From positions 1 through 64,000 of IMG/VR virus record IMGVR_UViG_3300020478_000003: DNA of 64,000 bases. One strand, given 5' to 3'. A program made the position numbers and the translations under genes. The notes beneath the pieces were generated by a model. The model did not search any database and was not told the origin of the DNA. It saw only the letters and a list, made by a program, of their open reading frames with translations. Positions 8,130-19,000 of this stretch are shown in pieces (position 1 is the first letter of the stretch; each line of letters starts with the position of its first letter). The DNA comes from a virus.

Positions 8130-10559
8130 ATGGCAGTATCACCAAGTAGTGTAATATCAGCCTCACAAGGAACAGGAACGTTTACAAGCGTTAATGATGC
8201 AATGGGATCCGTTGGATCCACAATGCGATCCCCGGCTACGGGGAAATTAAATCAAATGAGAAGTGATGCTAAGCCTCTGGATGTTACAGGTCAAGTAGAT
8301 AAGACCGCTCTAGAGGCGGCATATGGAGCTGATGGAACTGAAATCTGGGACACTCTTCAAGGAGTACAAGAAGTTTCAGATGGCTTTACTCATTGTGGAG
8401 ATTTTTTAGAAGATGCCCTGCTAGCCGCTACACGAGACTTTATACGAAATTCTGGAATTCAGCAAGCTGGTAGAGAATTATCTAGAGCATTAGGTCAGTA
8501 TGATGATATGCTTGATTGTGCCGCTGGATTTGCTACATTACTTGAATCTGAAGGTGTTATTGATGATGCTATGGGAATGGGTGATCTCCCTCAGCTTTCT
8601 AATAGAACAAGAACACTAGTTGAAGATATAACCAATGCCTCAAGCGTATCTAATATGCTTGCTAATTGTGCTGTTATTAGAAATCTAACAAACGATTTCA
8701 ATAATATGTGCGGAGAGATGATGGAGAAGGTTAATGATCTTATCGGAAAAGATGTCGCCGCACTGGCAGCCGCCCTTACCAAATTAGCCCAATGGGCAGC
8801 CTTTGCAAAGATGGCAACTTCCGATCCTTGTGCATTAGTCAATAATAACAGAATGCTCCAGCACGTAACGCAACCCGTTATGGAAGACATTGTTAAGTTA
8901 TATAAAGGAGCTACAGGGCAACTCGATGAGCCAGAAGAACCTGAACTTCCTCTTGCTGATGAAGTTGGTAAACCTCCCGGAACAGTTATTGATGTACCCA
9001 AACATAAGCAAGCCGCGATGGAAGGGCAACCTTCATTCGCACAAGTAGCTGATGATTTGCCTGTTGGAACAGAAGTAGTTGAACAACAAAAAGCGGCTTC
9101 TCCAACTGGAGGATATGATTCTACACCACCTGAATATGTTCCTGGTGTAGGATGGACAACTCCAAATGATCCAGATTTTCCCGAAGATGTTGAAGCAAAG
9201 TCAGATTTTTCAAAAGGACTTGAGAAAGGTGAAACTCCATTTAATAATTCAACCGAATCGTTTAAGAAGAATAAAGATGAAGTTGAATATAAGGCAGTAG
9301 CCGAAGATAAAAAGAAAGTCGCAAAAGTCCATAAAGTAGGATGGTGTACAGGTGGCACAAATGGAGGTACTAATAGAAATGAAGATGCTTGTAAAGCTAC
9401 AGATGGTGAATGGCACGAAAAGGAAATGACTGATAATGAGGTCAAAATGGCTGGTTCAGTAGAAGCGGCTATGGGACCAATAGCTAAGACTTTAGCAGAT
9501 GTTTTTCCAGAATACGAGGCTGGTCCACCACCAAGCAGTCCTTCCTCTGCTTTGAAAGATGTACAAAGACCCAAAATTACTCCTAAGAGTCGGGACGTTC
9601 CCTCAGATCCTGGGAATCCAATGATCATAACTAAAGAACGAGATGCACTTGAGGGAGTGGGTTCATTTTACGGAACTTGGACTACACCGAGAAAAGTAAC
9701 TCCATTTACTCCAGCAGGAGTAGATCCGATATTATCAAAACAGGGGGCTCCTGTACCAAAGTCTAGTGCAGATCCTAATGATCCAAAACCATTTGCGGTT
9801 CCAACTTATGTACAAGCAGGTTTAGGGGTATTACCTGGAACATTTCGATTGAGTGAAGGTGCCGCCTTGCTTCCACCAGATAGAACAACACAGAAATCTA
9901 ATATTGGTGGAGATATCTCGGATTATGATCAATCTAGAGAAGTGGTCGAATTAGCAATGAAAACGGGAGATTGGTCGCAAGTAGAGACTTGTGGTTGTGA
10001 ACCAAGACAGGCTATACCTGATGCAAAAGAAGTGGGAGCTTGTGATTTTTCAGATTTAGAATATCCTAATGGATATCAATTGGTTCCACCTGAAAATTAT
10101 ACTGAATCATTAATTGCTAAAGTAGACGCGGCTGAAGCGGCAGGAACTGGTGCTTATATTGTGGTAGATGATAATATTTACGAATCAGTAGAAGCAGTAA
10201 TAATGGCTCAATACGGTGCTACTTTAGTTGAACCTTTTGAGCCAGGAAAAGAAGTATGTCTAAAACATTCAGGTAAATGGTATGTTATTTCGGCAGCCGT
10301 ACGAGCCGTCTCTGGAGCAAGTGCTTCTATACAAATTGATAATGCAAAATCTAAAGCAGTATGTGAAGAAGCAAATGGACAATGGGTATGCAAAAAAGGT
10401 CAAGCAGGAGTTACAAATGCGAAAAAAGCAATACAATCTTATGGAAAGTTTACAAACAAAAAGAATGTAAATACAAGATCAAAATTACCAACAGAGAAAC
10501 CTTTTGATACTGATAAATTACCTAGTTTAGAATTTAGTAGAATAGGTAGCAATGGATAG
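8130..10559 (+). CDS. Large virion structural protein, baseplate region
   Basis: 809 residues, unassigned. It sits between gp5 and the PAAR gene, where marine T4-like phages carry a large extra structural protein. Residues ~1-270 are mostly helical with several Cys (THCGDFLEDALLAATRDF; DMLDCAAGFATLL; NMCGEMMEKVNDLIGKDVAA). Residues ~275-520 are Pro/Glu/Lys-rich and probably flexible. A Cys-pair insert (WCTGG...DACKATDGEW) lies near residue 406-428 and a second pair (EVCLKHSGKW ... AVCEEANGQW) near 710-752. The start has only a modest ribosome site (AGGAACGA). Function beyond a structural role is inference from position. Confidence 0.6.
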   Translation: MAVSPSSVISASQGTGTFTSVNDAMGSVGSTMRSPATGKLNQMRSDAKPLDVTGQVDKTALEAAYGADGTEIWDTLQGVQEVSDGFTHCGDFLEDALLAATRDFIRNSGIQQAGRELSRALGQYDDMLDCAAGFATLLESEGVIDDAMGMGDLPQLSNRTRTLVEDITNASSVSNMLANCAVIRNLTNDFNNMCGEMMEKVNDLIGKDVAALAAALTKLAQWAAFAKMATSDPCALVNNNRMLQHVTQPVMEDIVKLYKGATGQLDEPEEPELPLADEVGKPPGTVIDVPKHKQAAMEGQPSFAQVADDLPVGTEVVEQQKAASPTGGYDSTPPEYVPGVGWTTPNDPDFPEDVEAKSDFSKGLEKGETPFNNSTESFKKNKDEVEYKAVAEDKKKVAKVHKVGWCTGGTNGGTNRNEDACKATDGEWHEKEMTDNEVKMAGSVEAAMGPIAKTLADVFPEYEAGPPPSSPSSALKDVQRPKITPKSRDVPSDPGNPMIITKERDALEGVGSFYGTWTTPRKVTPFTPAGVDPILSKQGAPVPKSSADPNDPKPFAVPTYVQAGLGVLPGTFRLSEGAALLPPDRTTQKSNIGGDISDYDQSREVVELAMKTGDWSQVETCGCEPRQAIPDAKEVGACDFSDLEYPNGYQLVPPENYTESLIAKVDAAEAAGTGAYIVVDDNIYESVEAVIMAQYGATLVEPFEPGKEVCLKHSGKWYVISAAVRAVSGASASIQIDNAKSKAVCEEANGQWVCKKGQAGVTNAKKAIQSYGKFTNKKNVNTRSKLPTEKPFDTDKLPSLEFSRIGSNG

Positions 10560-10568
10560 GAGAAAAAT

Positions 10569-10862
10569 ATGCCAGGAGTAGTAAGATTAGGAGATATGTG
10601 TACCGGACACGGATGTTTTCCGACTAGAACCGTTTTAAGTGCATCCTGGGATGTACTAGTTGATGGTTTGCCGGTTGTTAGGGTAGGGGATGTCTGGGAA
10701 TCTCACGGATGTTCAGTATGTGATTCGCACGATGCAATACAAGCAAGCGGTTCACCTAACGTATTAATCAATGGAATACCAGTAGCAAGAATTGGAGATT
10801 CACTATCCTGTGGTTCTACAAATCTTTCGGGGTCGGGAACTTGCATTATAGATGAAGCCTGA
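10569..10862 (+). CDS. PAAR-domain spike-tip protein (gp5.4-like)
   Basis: 97 residues, matching the PAAR family length and pattern: VRLGDMCTGHGCFPTR, VLVDGLPVVRVGDVW, SHGC, VLINGIPVARIGDSLSCGS. The His and Cys residues in the two GHGC/SHGC turns and the last SCGS are the usual metal ligands of the cone. PAAR cones cap the gp5 or VgrG beta-helix, sharpening the puncturing tip. Located nine bases after the 809-residue protein and before a late promoter. Confidence 0.9.
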   Translation: MPGVVRLGDMCTGHGCFPTRTVLSASWDVLVDGLPVVRVGDVWESHGCSVCDSHDAIQASGSPNVLINGIPVARIGDSLSCGSTNLSGSGTCIIDEA

Positions 10863-10873
10863 CCGATCCACAG

Positions 10874-10881
10874 TATAAATA
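10874..10881 (+). promoter_or_regulatory. Late promoter TATAAATA (for gp25-gp6 unit)
   Basis: TATAAATA in the 38-base gap between the PAAR gene and gp25, 19 bases before the gp25 ATG. Confidence 0.7.
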
Positions 10882-10900
10882 TGATATAACGAGATAAAGA

Positions 10901-11308
10901 ATGCCTGAACCGATACGAACAACTAGACTTAGAAAATATAGAGACATAGACCTAGATATGTTGGTTCATCCAATGACCAATGATGTTGTTGGTCGATCCG
11001 ATGTCGATGCTATTAATGGAAGTATCATTCGTATTATCAGAACACAACGCGGAGAACGTGTATTTCAAAGTGAATTTGGTTCAACGATATATCACTCACT
11101 TTTTGAGCCAATGTCCATCGAAACACGAGTTGTTTTAGAAGGAGCTATTGAGCAGGCAATTAGAAGATTTGAATCCAGATGTCGATTAGAAGGCGTATCA
11201 GTGGAAGCAGATCCAGACAGAAATGGGTATGAGGTAACCATCGTTTATACTCCCATAAATGAAGGTTCACCTGTAACACTCGATTTCTTCTTAAATAGAT
11301 TGAGGTAA
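10901..11308 (+). CDS. 25: Baseplate wedge protein gp25
   Basis: 135 residues (T4 gp25 ~132). GPW/gp25 family pattern: YRDIDLDMLVHPMTNDV, AINGSIIRIIRTQRGERVFQ, then SEFGSTIYHSLFEPMS and a helix ETRVVLEGAIEQAIRRFESR. The E-F-G and R-x-x-R-x-F-x(2)-E/S-F-G stretch is the family core and forms the wedge triad with gp6 and gp53. gp25 is the sheath-nucleating wedge component. gp6 starts three bases downstream. Confidence 0.9.
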   Translation: MPEPIRTTRLRKYRDIDLDMLVHPMTNDVVGRSDVDAINGSIIRIIRTQRGERVFQSEFGSTIYHSLFEPMSIETRVVLEGAIEQAIRRFESRCRLEGVSVEADPDRNGYEVTIVYTPINEGSPVTLDFFLNRLR

Positions 11309-11311
11309 CAA

Positions 11312-13081
11312 ATGGCGACAACTTTTAATCCAAAAGCATTAAATTTAAGTAATCTTGAGTTTGATGGAATAAAAAAGAACATTAAAGAGTTTATGAAAGG
11401 TCAAAACGAATTCATAGATTATGATTTCGAAGGATCTGGAATGAGTGTATTGCTCGATGTAATGGCATACACAACTCATTATATGGGATTTCACACTAAT
11501 ATGGCTATCAATGAATCTTTTCTTGATACTGCTACCCTCCGAAATTCCGTAGTATCTCACGCAAAATCAATTGGCTATGTTCCAAAATCTGCGACTTCCG
11601 CAGAAGCCATTGTTAAACTCACCTTTGATACTACTGGTACAGATCCTTCCTACATTGTTGTTGAAAAAGGAACGCAATTTGTTTCTAATATCAATGGAGT
11701 AGCATTACCTTTTACTAATCTTGAAACAGTAAATATATTTGCAGATGAAGGTGGAGAGTTCTCGGGAGAAATTAAACTCAATCAAGGCACATTAAAAGGT
11801 CTAGAATGGACAATGGATGCTACCTCAGAAACGCAAAAGTTTATAATTAGAGATCCATATTGCGATAGAGCAACCATAAGTATGATTGTTGCGGAATGGC
11901 CGTGGGAGAATAATCAAATTCTTTCTGAATTAGATAATAACTCTTCCGTTTTCTTCCTTCAAGAGGGACTAGATGGAGTCACAGAAATTTATTTCGGAAA
12001 TGGAATGTTTGGAAGACGACCTCTTGATGGACAACTAATTACAATTGCATATTTAAGTACGAATGGCGATGCCGGGAATTATACATCAACCGTTCAAGAA
12101 CAAACATTTGCTCTGGAATCAACAATTATGGAAGCCTATACGGCTTCAACGGTTACTGTAGAAACTGTAGATATTTCATCTTTAGGTGCTGAACAGGAAA
12201 GTACAGCAAACATCAAAGAAACTGCTCCAAGAGCATATGAACGACAAGATAGAGCGGTTACTGCCGAAGATTATAAAACGATTCTTGTAGAGAAATACCC
12301 AAATATTGACTCTATTGCAGTTTGGGGAGGAGAAGAAAACGATCCACCACAATATGGTGCTGTATTCATTTGTATCAAACCAAAGCACGGTTTAGAATTA
12401 TCTCCCTTGACGAAGAAAAGACTTACAGATGATATACTTTCCAAATACAATATGTTGGCTATTAATCCAATCATAACTGCACCAGAATACACGTATATTG
12501 ATGTAGAATCAACGGTTAAGTATGATCCAGTAAAGACTACATTATCCGCTGGTGAAGTTCAGACTAAAATTATATCAGAAATTGAAGATTTCTTTGAGAA
12601 GGAACTTGCACAATTTAAGGTAACTTTACGATATTCTAGACTTATTACTATTATTGATAGCACCGATAATTCTATCAGTAATAACTTAACCAACATCAAA
12701 ATGTATAAAAAGTTTTTCATTCAAGCATCCAATACAGTTGGTAACTATATTTTCAGATTTGACAATGCGATTACGGCAGGTACTGCTGTATCTTCTGTAT
12801 TCGGTAATTCAGAAGCCGGAACCCAATTTGCATTACTAGACGATGGGCAAGGAAACATTCTTTTATATGATATTGCGAATGAACAATTTTTAAATACTGA
12901 ACAAGGAACCATCGATTACGAAAATGGAATTATTGAGTTAATTGGATTTAACCCAGTTTTAGATACTAACACAGTAATAAGTTTGTATACTACACCTCAG
13001 TCAAATGACATTTCAGCAATCCGGAGTAATTTGCTAGTTCTACAAAACAGTAATATTTCAATGGTAAGTGTTAATGCTTGA
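11312..13081 (+). CDS. 6: Baseplate wedge protein gp6 (baseplate J-like)
   Basis: 589 residues (T4 gp6 ~660). The start is the usual FNPKALNLSNLEFDGIKKN, followed by GSGMSVLLDVMAYTTHYMGF and the helix-rich MAINESFLDTATLRNSVVSH-AKSIGYVPKSA block, which is strongly conserved in gp6. The middle has IYFGNGMFGRRPLDGQLITI and TAPRAYERQDRAVTAEDYKT, also family hallmarks. gp6 dimers build the ring of the wedge, pairing with gp25 and gp53. No anomalies seen. Confidence 0.9.
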   Translation: MATTFNPKALNLSNLEFDGIKKNIKEFMKGQNEFIDYDFEGSGMSVLLDVMAYTTHYMGFHTNMAINESFLDTATLRNSVVSHAKSIGYVPKSATSAEAIVKLTFDTTGTDPSYIVVEKGTQFVSNINGVALPFTNLETVNIFADEGGEFSGEIKLNQGTLKGLEWTMDATSETQKFIIRDPYCDRATISMIVAEWPWENNQILSELDNNSSVFFLQEGLDGVTEIYFGNGMFGRRPLDGQLITIAYLSTNGDAGNYTSTVQEQTFALESTIMEAYTASTVTVETVDISSLGAEQESTANIKETAPRAYERQDRAVTAEDYKTILVEKYPNIDSIAVWGGEENDPPQYGAVFICIKPKHGLELSPLTKKRLTDDILSKYNMLAINPIITAPEYTYIDVESTVKYDPVKTTLSAGEVQTKIISEIEDFFEKELAQFKVTLRYSRLITIIDSTDNSISNNLTNIKMYKKFFIQASNTVGNYIFRFDNAITAGTAVSSVFGNSEAGTQFALLDDGQGNILLYDIANEQFLNTEQGTIDYENGIIELIGFNPVLDTNTVISLYTTPQSNDISAIRSNLLVLQNSNISMVSVNA

Positions 13082-13095
13082 TGGTGTAATTACAA

Positions 13096-16000
13096 ATGGC
13101 TCAAAAAGATAACTTTACTACACATCCTGCAAAGTTTCTCTCACTCTTTGTAGAAAGAATGGTACCCGATTATGTTCGGGAAGACCATCCGATGTTCATC
13201 ACTTTCTTACGCAAGTATTTTGAATACTTGGAAAGGGAAACTGATGCTAATGGTGAATTAGGTGAATATAGACAAATCACCGATCTAATTCAGAACTTAG
13301 ATGTAGACCACGCCTTAGATTCTTTTATTCCAGAGTTTGAGAAACAGTATCTTCACGGTACTCCTCATACTGCTGTTGATCCTACCATAGATACCACAGA
13401 TAAGGCTTTTCTTACTAAGAATATTCAGCCCATCTATCGCCAAAAGGGTACTACCAACGCCCTTAACTTTCTCTTCAGACGAGATTTTGACAGTTCTGTA
13501 GAAACCATATATCCTAAACAATGGATGTGGAGAGCATCTGGTTCAGTTTGGTATGAGCCAGAGTGGATTACAATATTGACTGACAAAGAGACTGAAGATT
13601 CCAATTCACCATATTATGGTGAAACTGAAAATGTGGTTGTTCCTGAAACAGTAAAATCACTTTATAATAAGAAGATTGTAGGACAAACTTCGGGTGCTAC
13701 CGCTTTCGTTGATATGCCTGAGGACGTAACTGTTTCGACTTATGAAAAGTTATTACTCACAGAAGTTAACGGAGTATTTCTCAAAGATGAAGAAGTCTGG
13801 GAAGATATAGGAACACAACTTAATGTAGTTCCCTTTAAAGCAAGAATTATTTCAGAAGGAATAAGAACAGAAGGTGAATGTATTATCAACGGTCACACTT
13901 GGCAAGATAAGTGGATGCACGTTACTGGTCATCCAAATGAAGTGCCTGTTCTGTTTGAGAAGCCGTTAATCACTGGTTTAACTAGTGGAGCTACTGCACA
14001 GATTAAAGGATTAGATGTAGATTACACCAAGATAAATTTACTGAATGTTAATCTCGACTTTCAGGAAGGAGAATACATTGTAAATACTCTTGCGTATCAA
14101 TATGACAGTTCATATCCAGGAGATGCACCTGTACAGTCTTTCTGTACAGTATCGCCCGACTGGCCGGCAGACCCAATAACGCAATATTCTCCATTCGATA
14201 ATATGATTGATTGTCAGGCGGCATTACATCCTGAAGGTAATGAGTCTGCATCTCCATATTTTGGTGAGCCAGCATTTTTAGAGTGGTATCCAGTTCTTGA
14301 ATTAACTACAGGAATTCAAACTGTAGAAAATACGATTCTTCAAAATATTACAGAACCTCCAGAAACAAGAGAAGCCTGCGATGCTCTTCTTGATTCTGTA
14401 GCCCAGCCTAATGTAAAAACTGCTGTTTGGAAAACAAATGGATACTGGTTAGATAGTGCAGGTTTCTTGTCTTCGGACAGAAAGATGCAAGATAATGATT
14501 ATTATCAAGACTTTTCATATGTTGTAAAATCTTCAGTTCCTGTCCAAGCATACAGAGAAGTATTAAAGAAACTTGTCCACCCAGTTGGACTAAAACTATT
14601 CGCTGAATTCTCATACGATTCTAACGTAGACTTGGTGGTGGAAATGCCCACCGATTATGTCAAGTGGTTCATTACGATATTTTCATATCTTGATGTTGCA
14701 ATGGACATCTGGGATGCAGAATCAGAACAACACGGAACCCTTGGACACGCTCATACTGGATTTGAATTATTCCTCGAGACAGGATTTGATGAGTATGTAG
14801 TAGAAGTATTGAAGTCGTTAGAAGTACGTTCTGGACTTGTTGGTTCTGAAGAGTGGGATAACCCATCGGATCACTTTTCTGTTAACTGGCAGATAGATGG
14901 TGGAAGAATTGGTTCACGAATTCAAGAAAAATTATATACAATTTCTTGGATTAATGATGAAGTTAAGATTGGTCTTGCGGCTATTCCACATACTACGGTA
15001 CTTGATTTCACTCAGCATCTACTTGTTCTCCCAATTAAAGAATTTCCACCAAGTGTTCAGGAAATGGAAATCTACGATGCCCGGGGCAATGAAGCTGATG
15101 GTCGAATGATTTCTTGTTCGGTTTGGGAACTTACAGTACAGAAAGCACTTCAGAGATTTATTTCTTGGCTCGAAGCATTTATTCCAGAAGCAGAATATGC
15201 TCCAGAAAAATCTTATGGACATTTTGAGACATATAGAGAAGACACCATTGTACACAAAGTATATGGTATGACCAATGATGTGATTGATTCTGTTCAAGTA
15301 GGAACATTTGAAAATGCGGCACATATCATACATAATCACGGACGTAAGAATGGTTTTGCTCCTGTAGTAGATACAAAACTTACTAAAGGTCAGACAGCAC
15401 CAGATTTAAGTGTAGGGGCTGCCGCCTTTCACGTACACGAATTTGAGGATCCAGTCTGTTCTGATACACAATATACAGATAAAGCCTCTTGTGAAACTGC
15501 GGGAGAAACTTGGGGTTATGTTGAAATTAAGAATTTAATTGTTCACGGGAAAACGGCAACTACTGCCCCAATGACGGTACAACAAGCAAGAGATTTAGTA
15601 AATCGAGATGCTTTTGAGATACCAAAATTCTTTGCTGATAAGCATACTACGGCTTTCTTTCCAGAAGCAACAAATCACGTTCACTTTTTTGAAGAAGGTG
15701 AAATAGTAGACAGACAAAGAGGACGGGTAGCAAATTGTTTACGAAGAGAAGAAGCAAGAGACTTAATTGATGGAAATATTGCTTCAGTTACTTTGTACGA
15801 TAATATTGGAAAACTGCAAGATTCTCAAGATCCTATAGAAGATGCTCAAGGAGTTCATCAAGGTGGTACAATAGAAAACGGAACTGGTGGGGTAATGACT
15901 GCCCACTATCACGAATATACGGTGACCTATGATTCTAATTGGGAAAACGGTACTGATTTTCAAGGTAATCCACTAACTCACGGATTTGTTTATACTCCAG

Positions 16001-19000
16001 TTGCTACTTGGGTATGTTTCAACTTTCATCCTGAATTAGGAGTTGGAGGTAATAATTTATGGGTAGATGAGTTGCAGACATATTGGGAACAGAACGTATT
16101 TGCCGTTGTTGATGATGCTACTATGCAGACCTTATTGGGCGAACCATCATTCACATTTCATCACCCTCAGGTTTGGAGTCCGACATTAAATCCAAATGTA
16201 GATTGGGTTGAATTATATTCAAGCAACTTTATTCAGAGTGTTCCTGGATCAGGAGACACAGGAGATTTGGTTGGTTCTGCTCTAATAACAGATCAAGTTA
16301 CAGATATTGCAACTATTGTAGCATATCCTATGGATCCAGATGTAGTTGCTATTGTAGATCAATCGGGAATTATCAATCTCTTAGATACCACTACTGGAGT
16401 TGTATCGTTATTCTTTGATTTAACAAATTTAAATCTTACTATTGGTCTTGGACCATTCGGAGCTTACGATGAACGAGGATGCTTAGGTCTTGCCTGGCAT
16501 CCCGATTATGCAAACAATGGTAAGTTTTATGTTTATTATATGACGGAACAAGGACCAGCTACAGGTGCATATGGATATCCACTTTCAACTACTATTATTT
16601 CTGAATTTACTGCTAATGTGGCTACAAATGCGGTAGATCCAGCAAGTGAAAGAATTCTTTTAACAATTCCACAGCCAGATATGAATCATAACGGTGGTCA
16701 ATTAGCATTTGGACCAGATGATATGTTGTATATCGGTCTTGGTGATGGTGGATCAGCGGGAGATACTTCAAGTTCAAGTGGTCACGGAGGACACGGTCTT
16801 TATGGTAATGCACAAAATCCATCTAATCTTCTGGGCACAATTCTTAGAATAGATCCAGCAGAAGACACAGTAGCCGGAACTCCGTATACAATTCCTGCAG
16901 ATAATCCATTCAAAGAGACACCTAGATTATACGGAGATACTGGGTTAGTATATTTCAAAGAAGAGATATGGGCTTACGGATTACGTAATCCTTGGCGTTT
17001 CTCTTTCGATACTCAAGGAAGATTGTGGTGTGCAGATGTTGGTCAAAATATGTGGGAAGAAATTAACATCATAGAAAAAGGTGGAAACTATGGTTGGAGA
17101 GTAATTGAAGGATATCACAATTACGAACAAGATCAGGCTATTATCGATCAAATTGCTCTTGATCTCCAATATGCAAACACAAATGAATTTTTAAATGATT
17201 TAAAACATCCGATTCACGAATATAGCCACGGTATTGGTATTAGTATTGTAAGTGGATTCGTATATCGAGGCACAGCATTAGATGGAATGCTAGGTAAATA
17301 TATATTTGGTGATTGGAGTAAGACTTGGTCTGGTACTTCTGGACACATATATTCACTAGAAGAAAATCCAGAAGGGCTTACCGCTTATTTCGACATAACT
17401 CCTAATGCGGTTAATGGTGCTAATCATAGTCATACTTGCGAATTGTCTCCAGCCCAAGTTGCTTCTTTACAAGCAAATCCCGGCTCTACTGTTTTTGTAG
17501 TTCAAAGCGATAATACCCACGCAGAACATTACACGCATACCTTTGAGATTATGTGGAATTCACAATTTAATCAGTGGAATCTAGTAAGTCAAACAAATTT
17601 AGAAAATCACGATGTATTTACATTCAGAGAATATTCAGATACTCCAGGTTGGACAAGAAAAGCACTTTCATTCTGGGATCCAGTTTCTGAAATAGTAACT
17701 CTCACAACTCACGACCGATCATTACTAACAATTGGTGAAGATACAAATGGTGAAATTTATCTCTCCACTCGTGTTGGTATTGATAGTTATCAAGGTACTG
17801 GACCTAACAATACTTCTATATACAAATTAACCGAAACATTCGATTCATCAACCGAAACTCCTGCACAAAGTCAGATACCAGCAGGTGAAATGGCTCACGT
17901 TCACGGATATAGAATAGAATATGATGCCGCCGCAGAAACATTTACGGCACAAGAAATTTCAGATATTGAAATGACTGTATGGGATGCGTTTTATCCAGTA
18001 TGGACTTACAATGATCCAGTATCTCATCTTCATCCCGTAACTGTTAGCTGGATACCTTCATTTGATGAAGAAATACAAATCGGATCTTCTGGTGGTTGGC
18101 ATTACAATACAAATAAAGTTCCACCAGTTTGGGAACCATATGATATTGGAGCTGATACTCCTTGGCAAGCACAAGTTGATGAAGAAGATGTTACTACCTA
18201 TATTGAAACTGCACCTATAGTAGAGATTTTAGGTGCTAACGAATATGGTCAAACTTCCCATATACACTACTTTGACGGTTCTGAACTAGATACATTTGGA
18301 CCAAATTCAGATAGACTTGCAATGCCCATTACAAGAATAGAAGCAGAACAATTAGCTAATGGAATTATAGCTGAAAAGATAGTTTTTTGTTCAATAGCAA
18401 ATTCTGGATTACACGAGCATTATCACAAATATAGCATTACTTACAATACTGCTACAAAACAATTTCAAGCCGATGAAATAGAAGAATTATGGGACACTCA
18501 GGGAACTGGTCAATGGACTCCAGTTGATGAAATTAATAAAACACACGAACATCCAATAGCCGTGAATGGAATTATGACACATTTGGGCTGGAATGGTCAA
18601 CCTCTTTATAATGCTCCTGATATTACATTATCCCACGCACACGATTGGGACGAACTTCAAGGTTCTGAAGCTGACCATTTACACTCATTTAATGGAACAT
18701 ATCTAGACACAATTGGAGCAAATGCAGGACGACAATCGTTGGCATTAGATGATAATCAAACAACGGATTTGATTAATGGAGATATTGATTCGGTTAAATT
18801 ATACACAAGTATTGCAACAGGAGATCATTATCACGCAGTTACCGTAACATATGACGAAAATAATTTGGCATTCATAGCAACGGATGTAGAAAAATGGTCA
18901 TCGGCTGATGGATTACAATTCTATTTGGAAGATCCTCGTACTCACGCTCACCCAACAAATGTACAAGGATTAGCAAGTCAGCCTGGATTCAATGAAATGA

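Noticed and set aside
8591-9628. A 345-codon minus-strand open frame opposite the 809-aa protein.
   Set aside because: It is a shadow of a well-supported plus-strand gene, is Ser/Ala-rich as antisense frames often are, and has no promoter or ribosome site.
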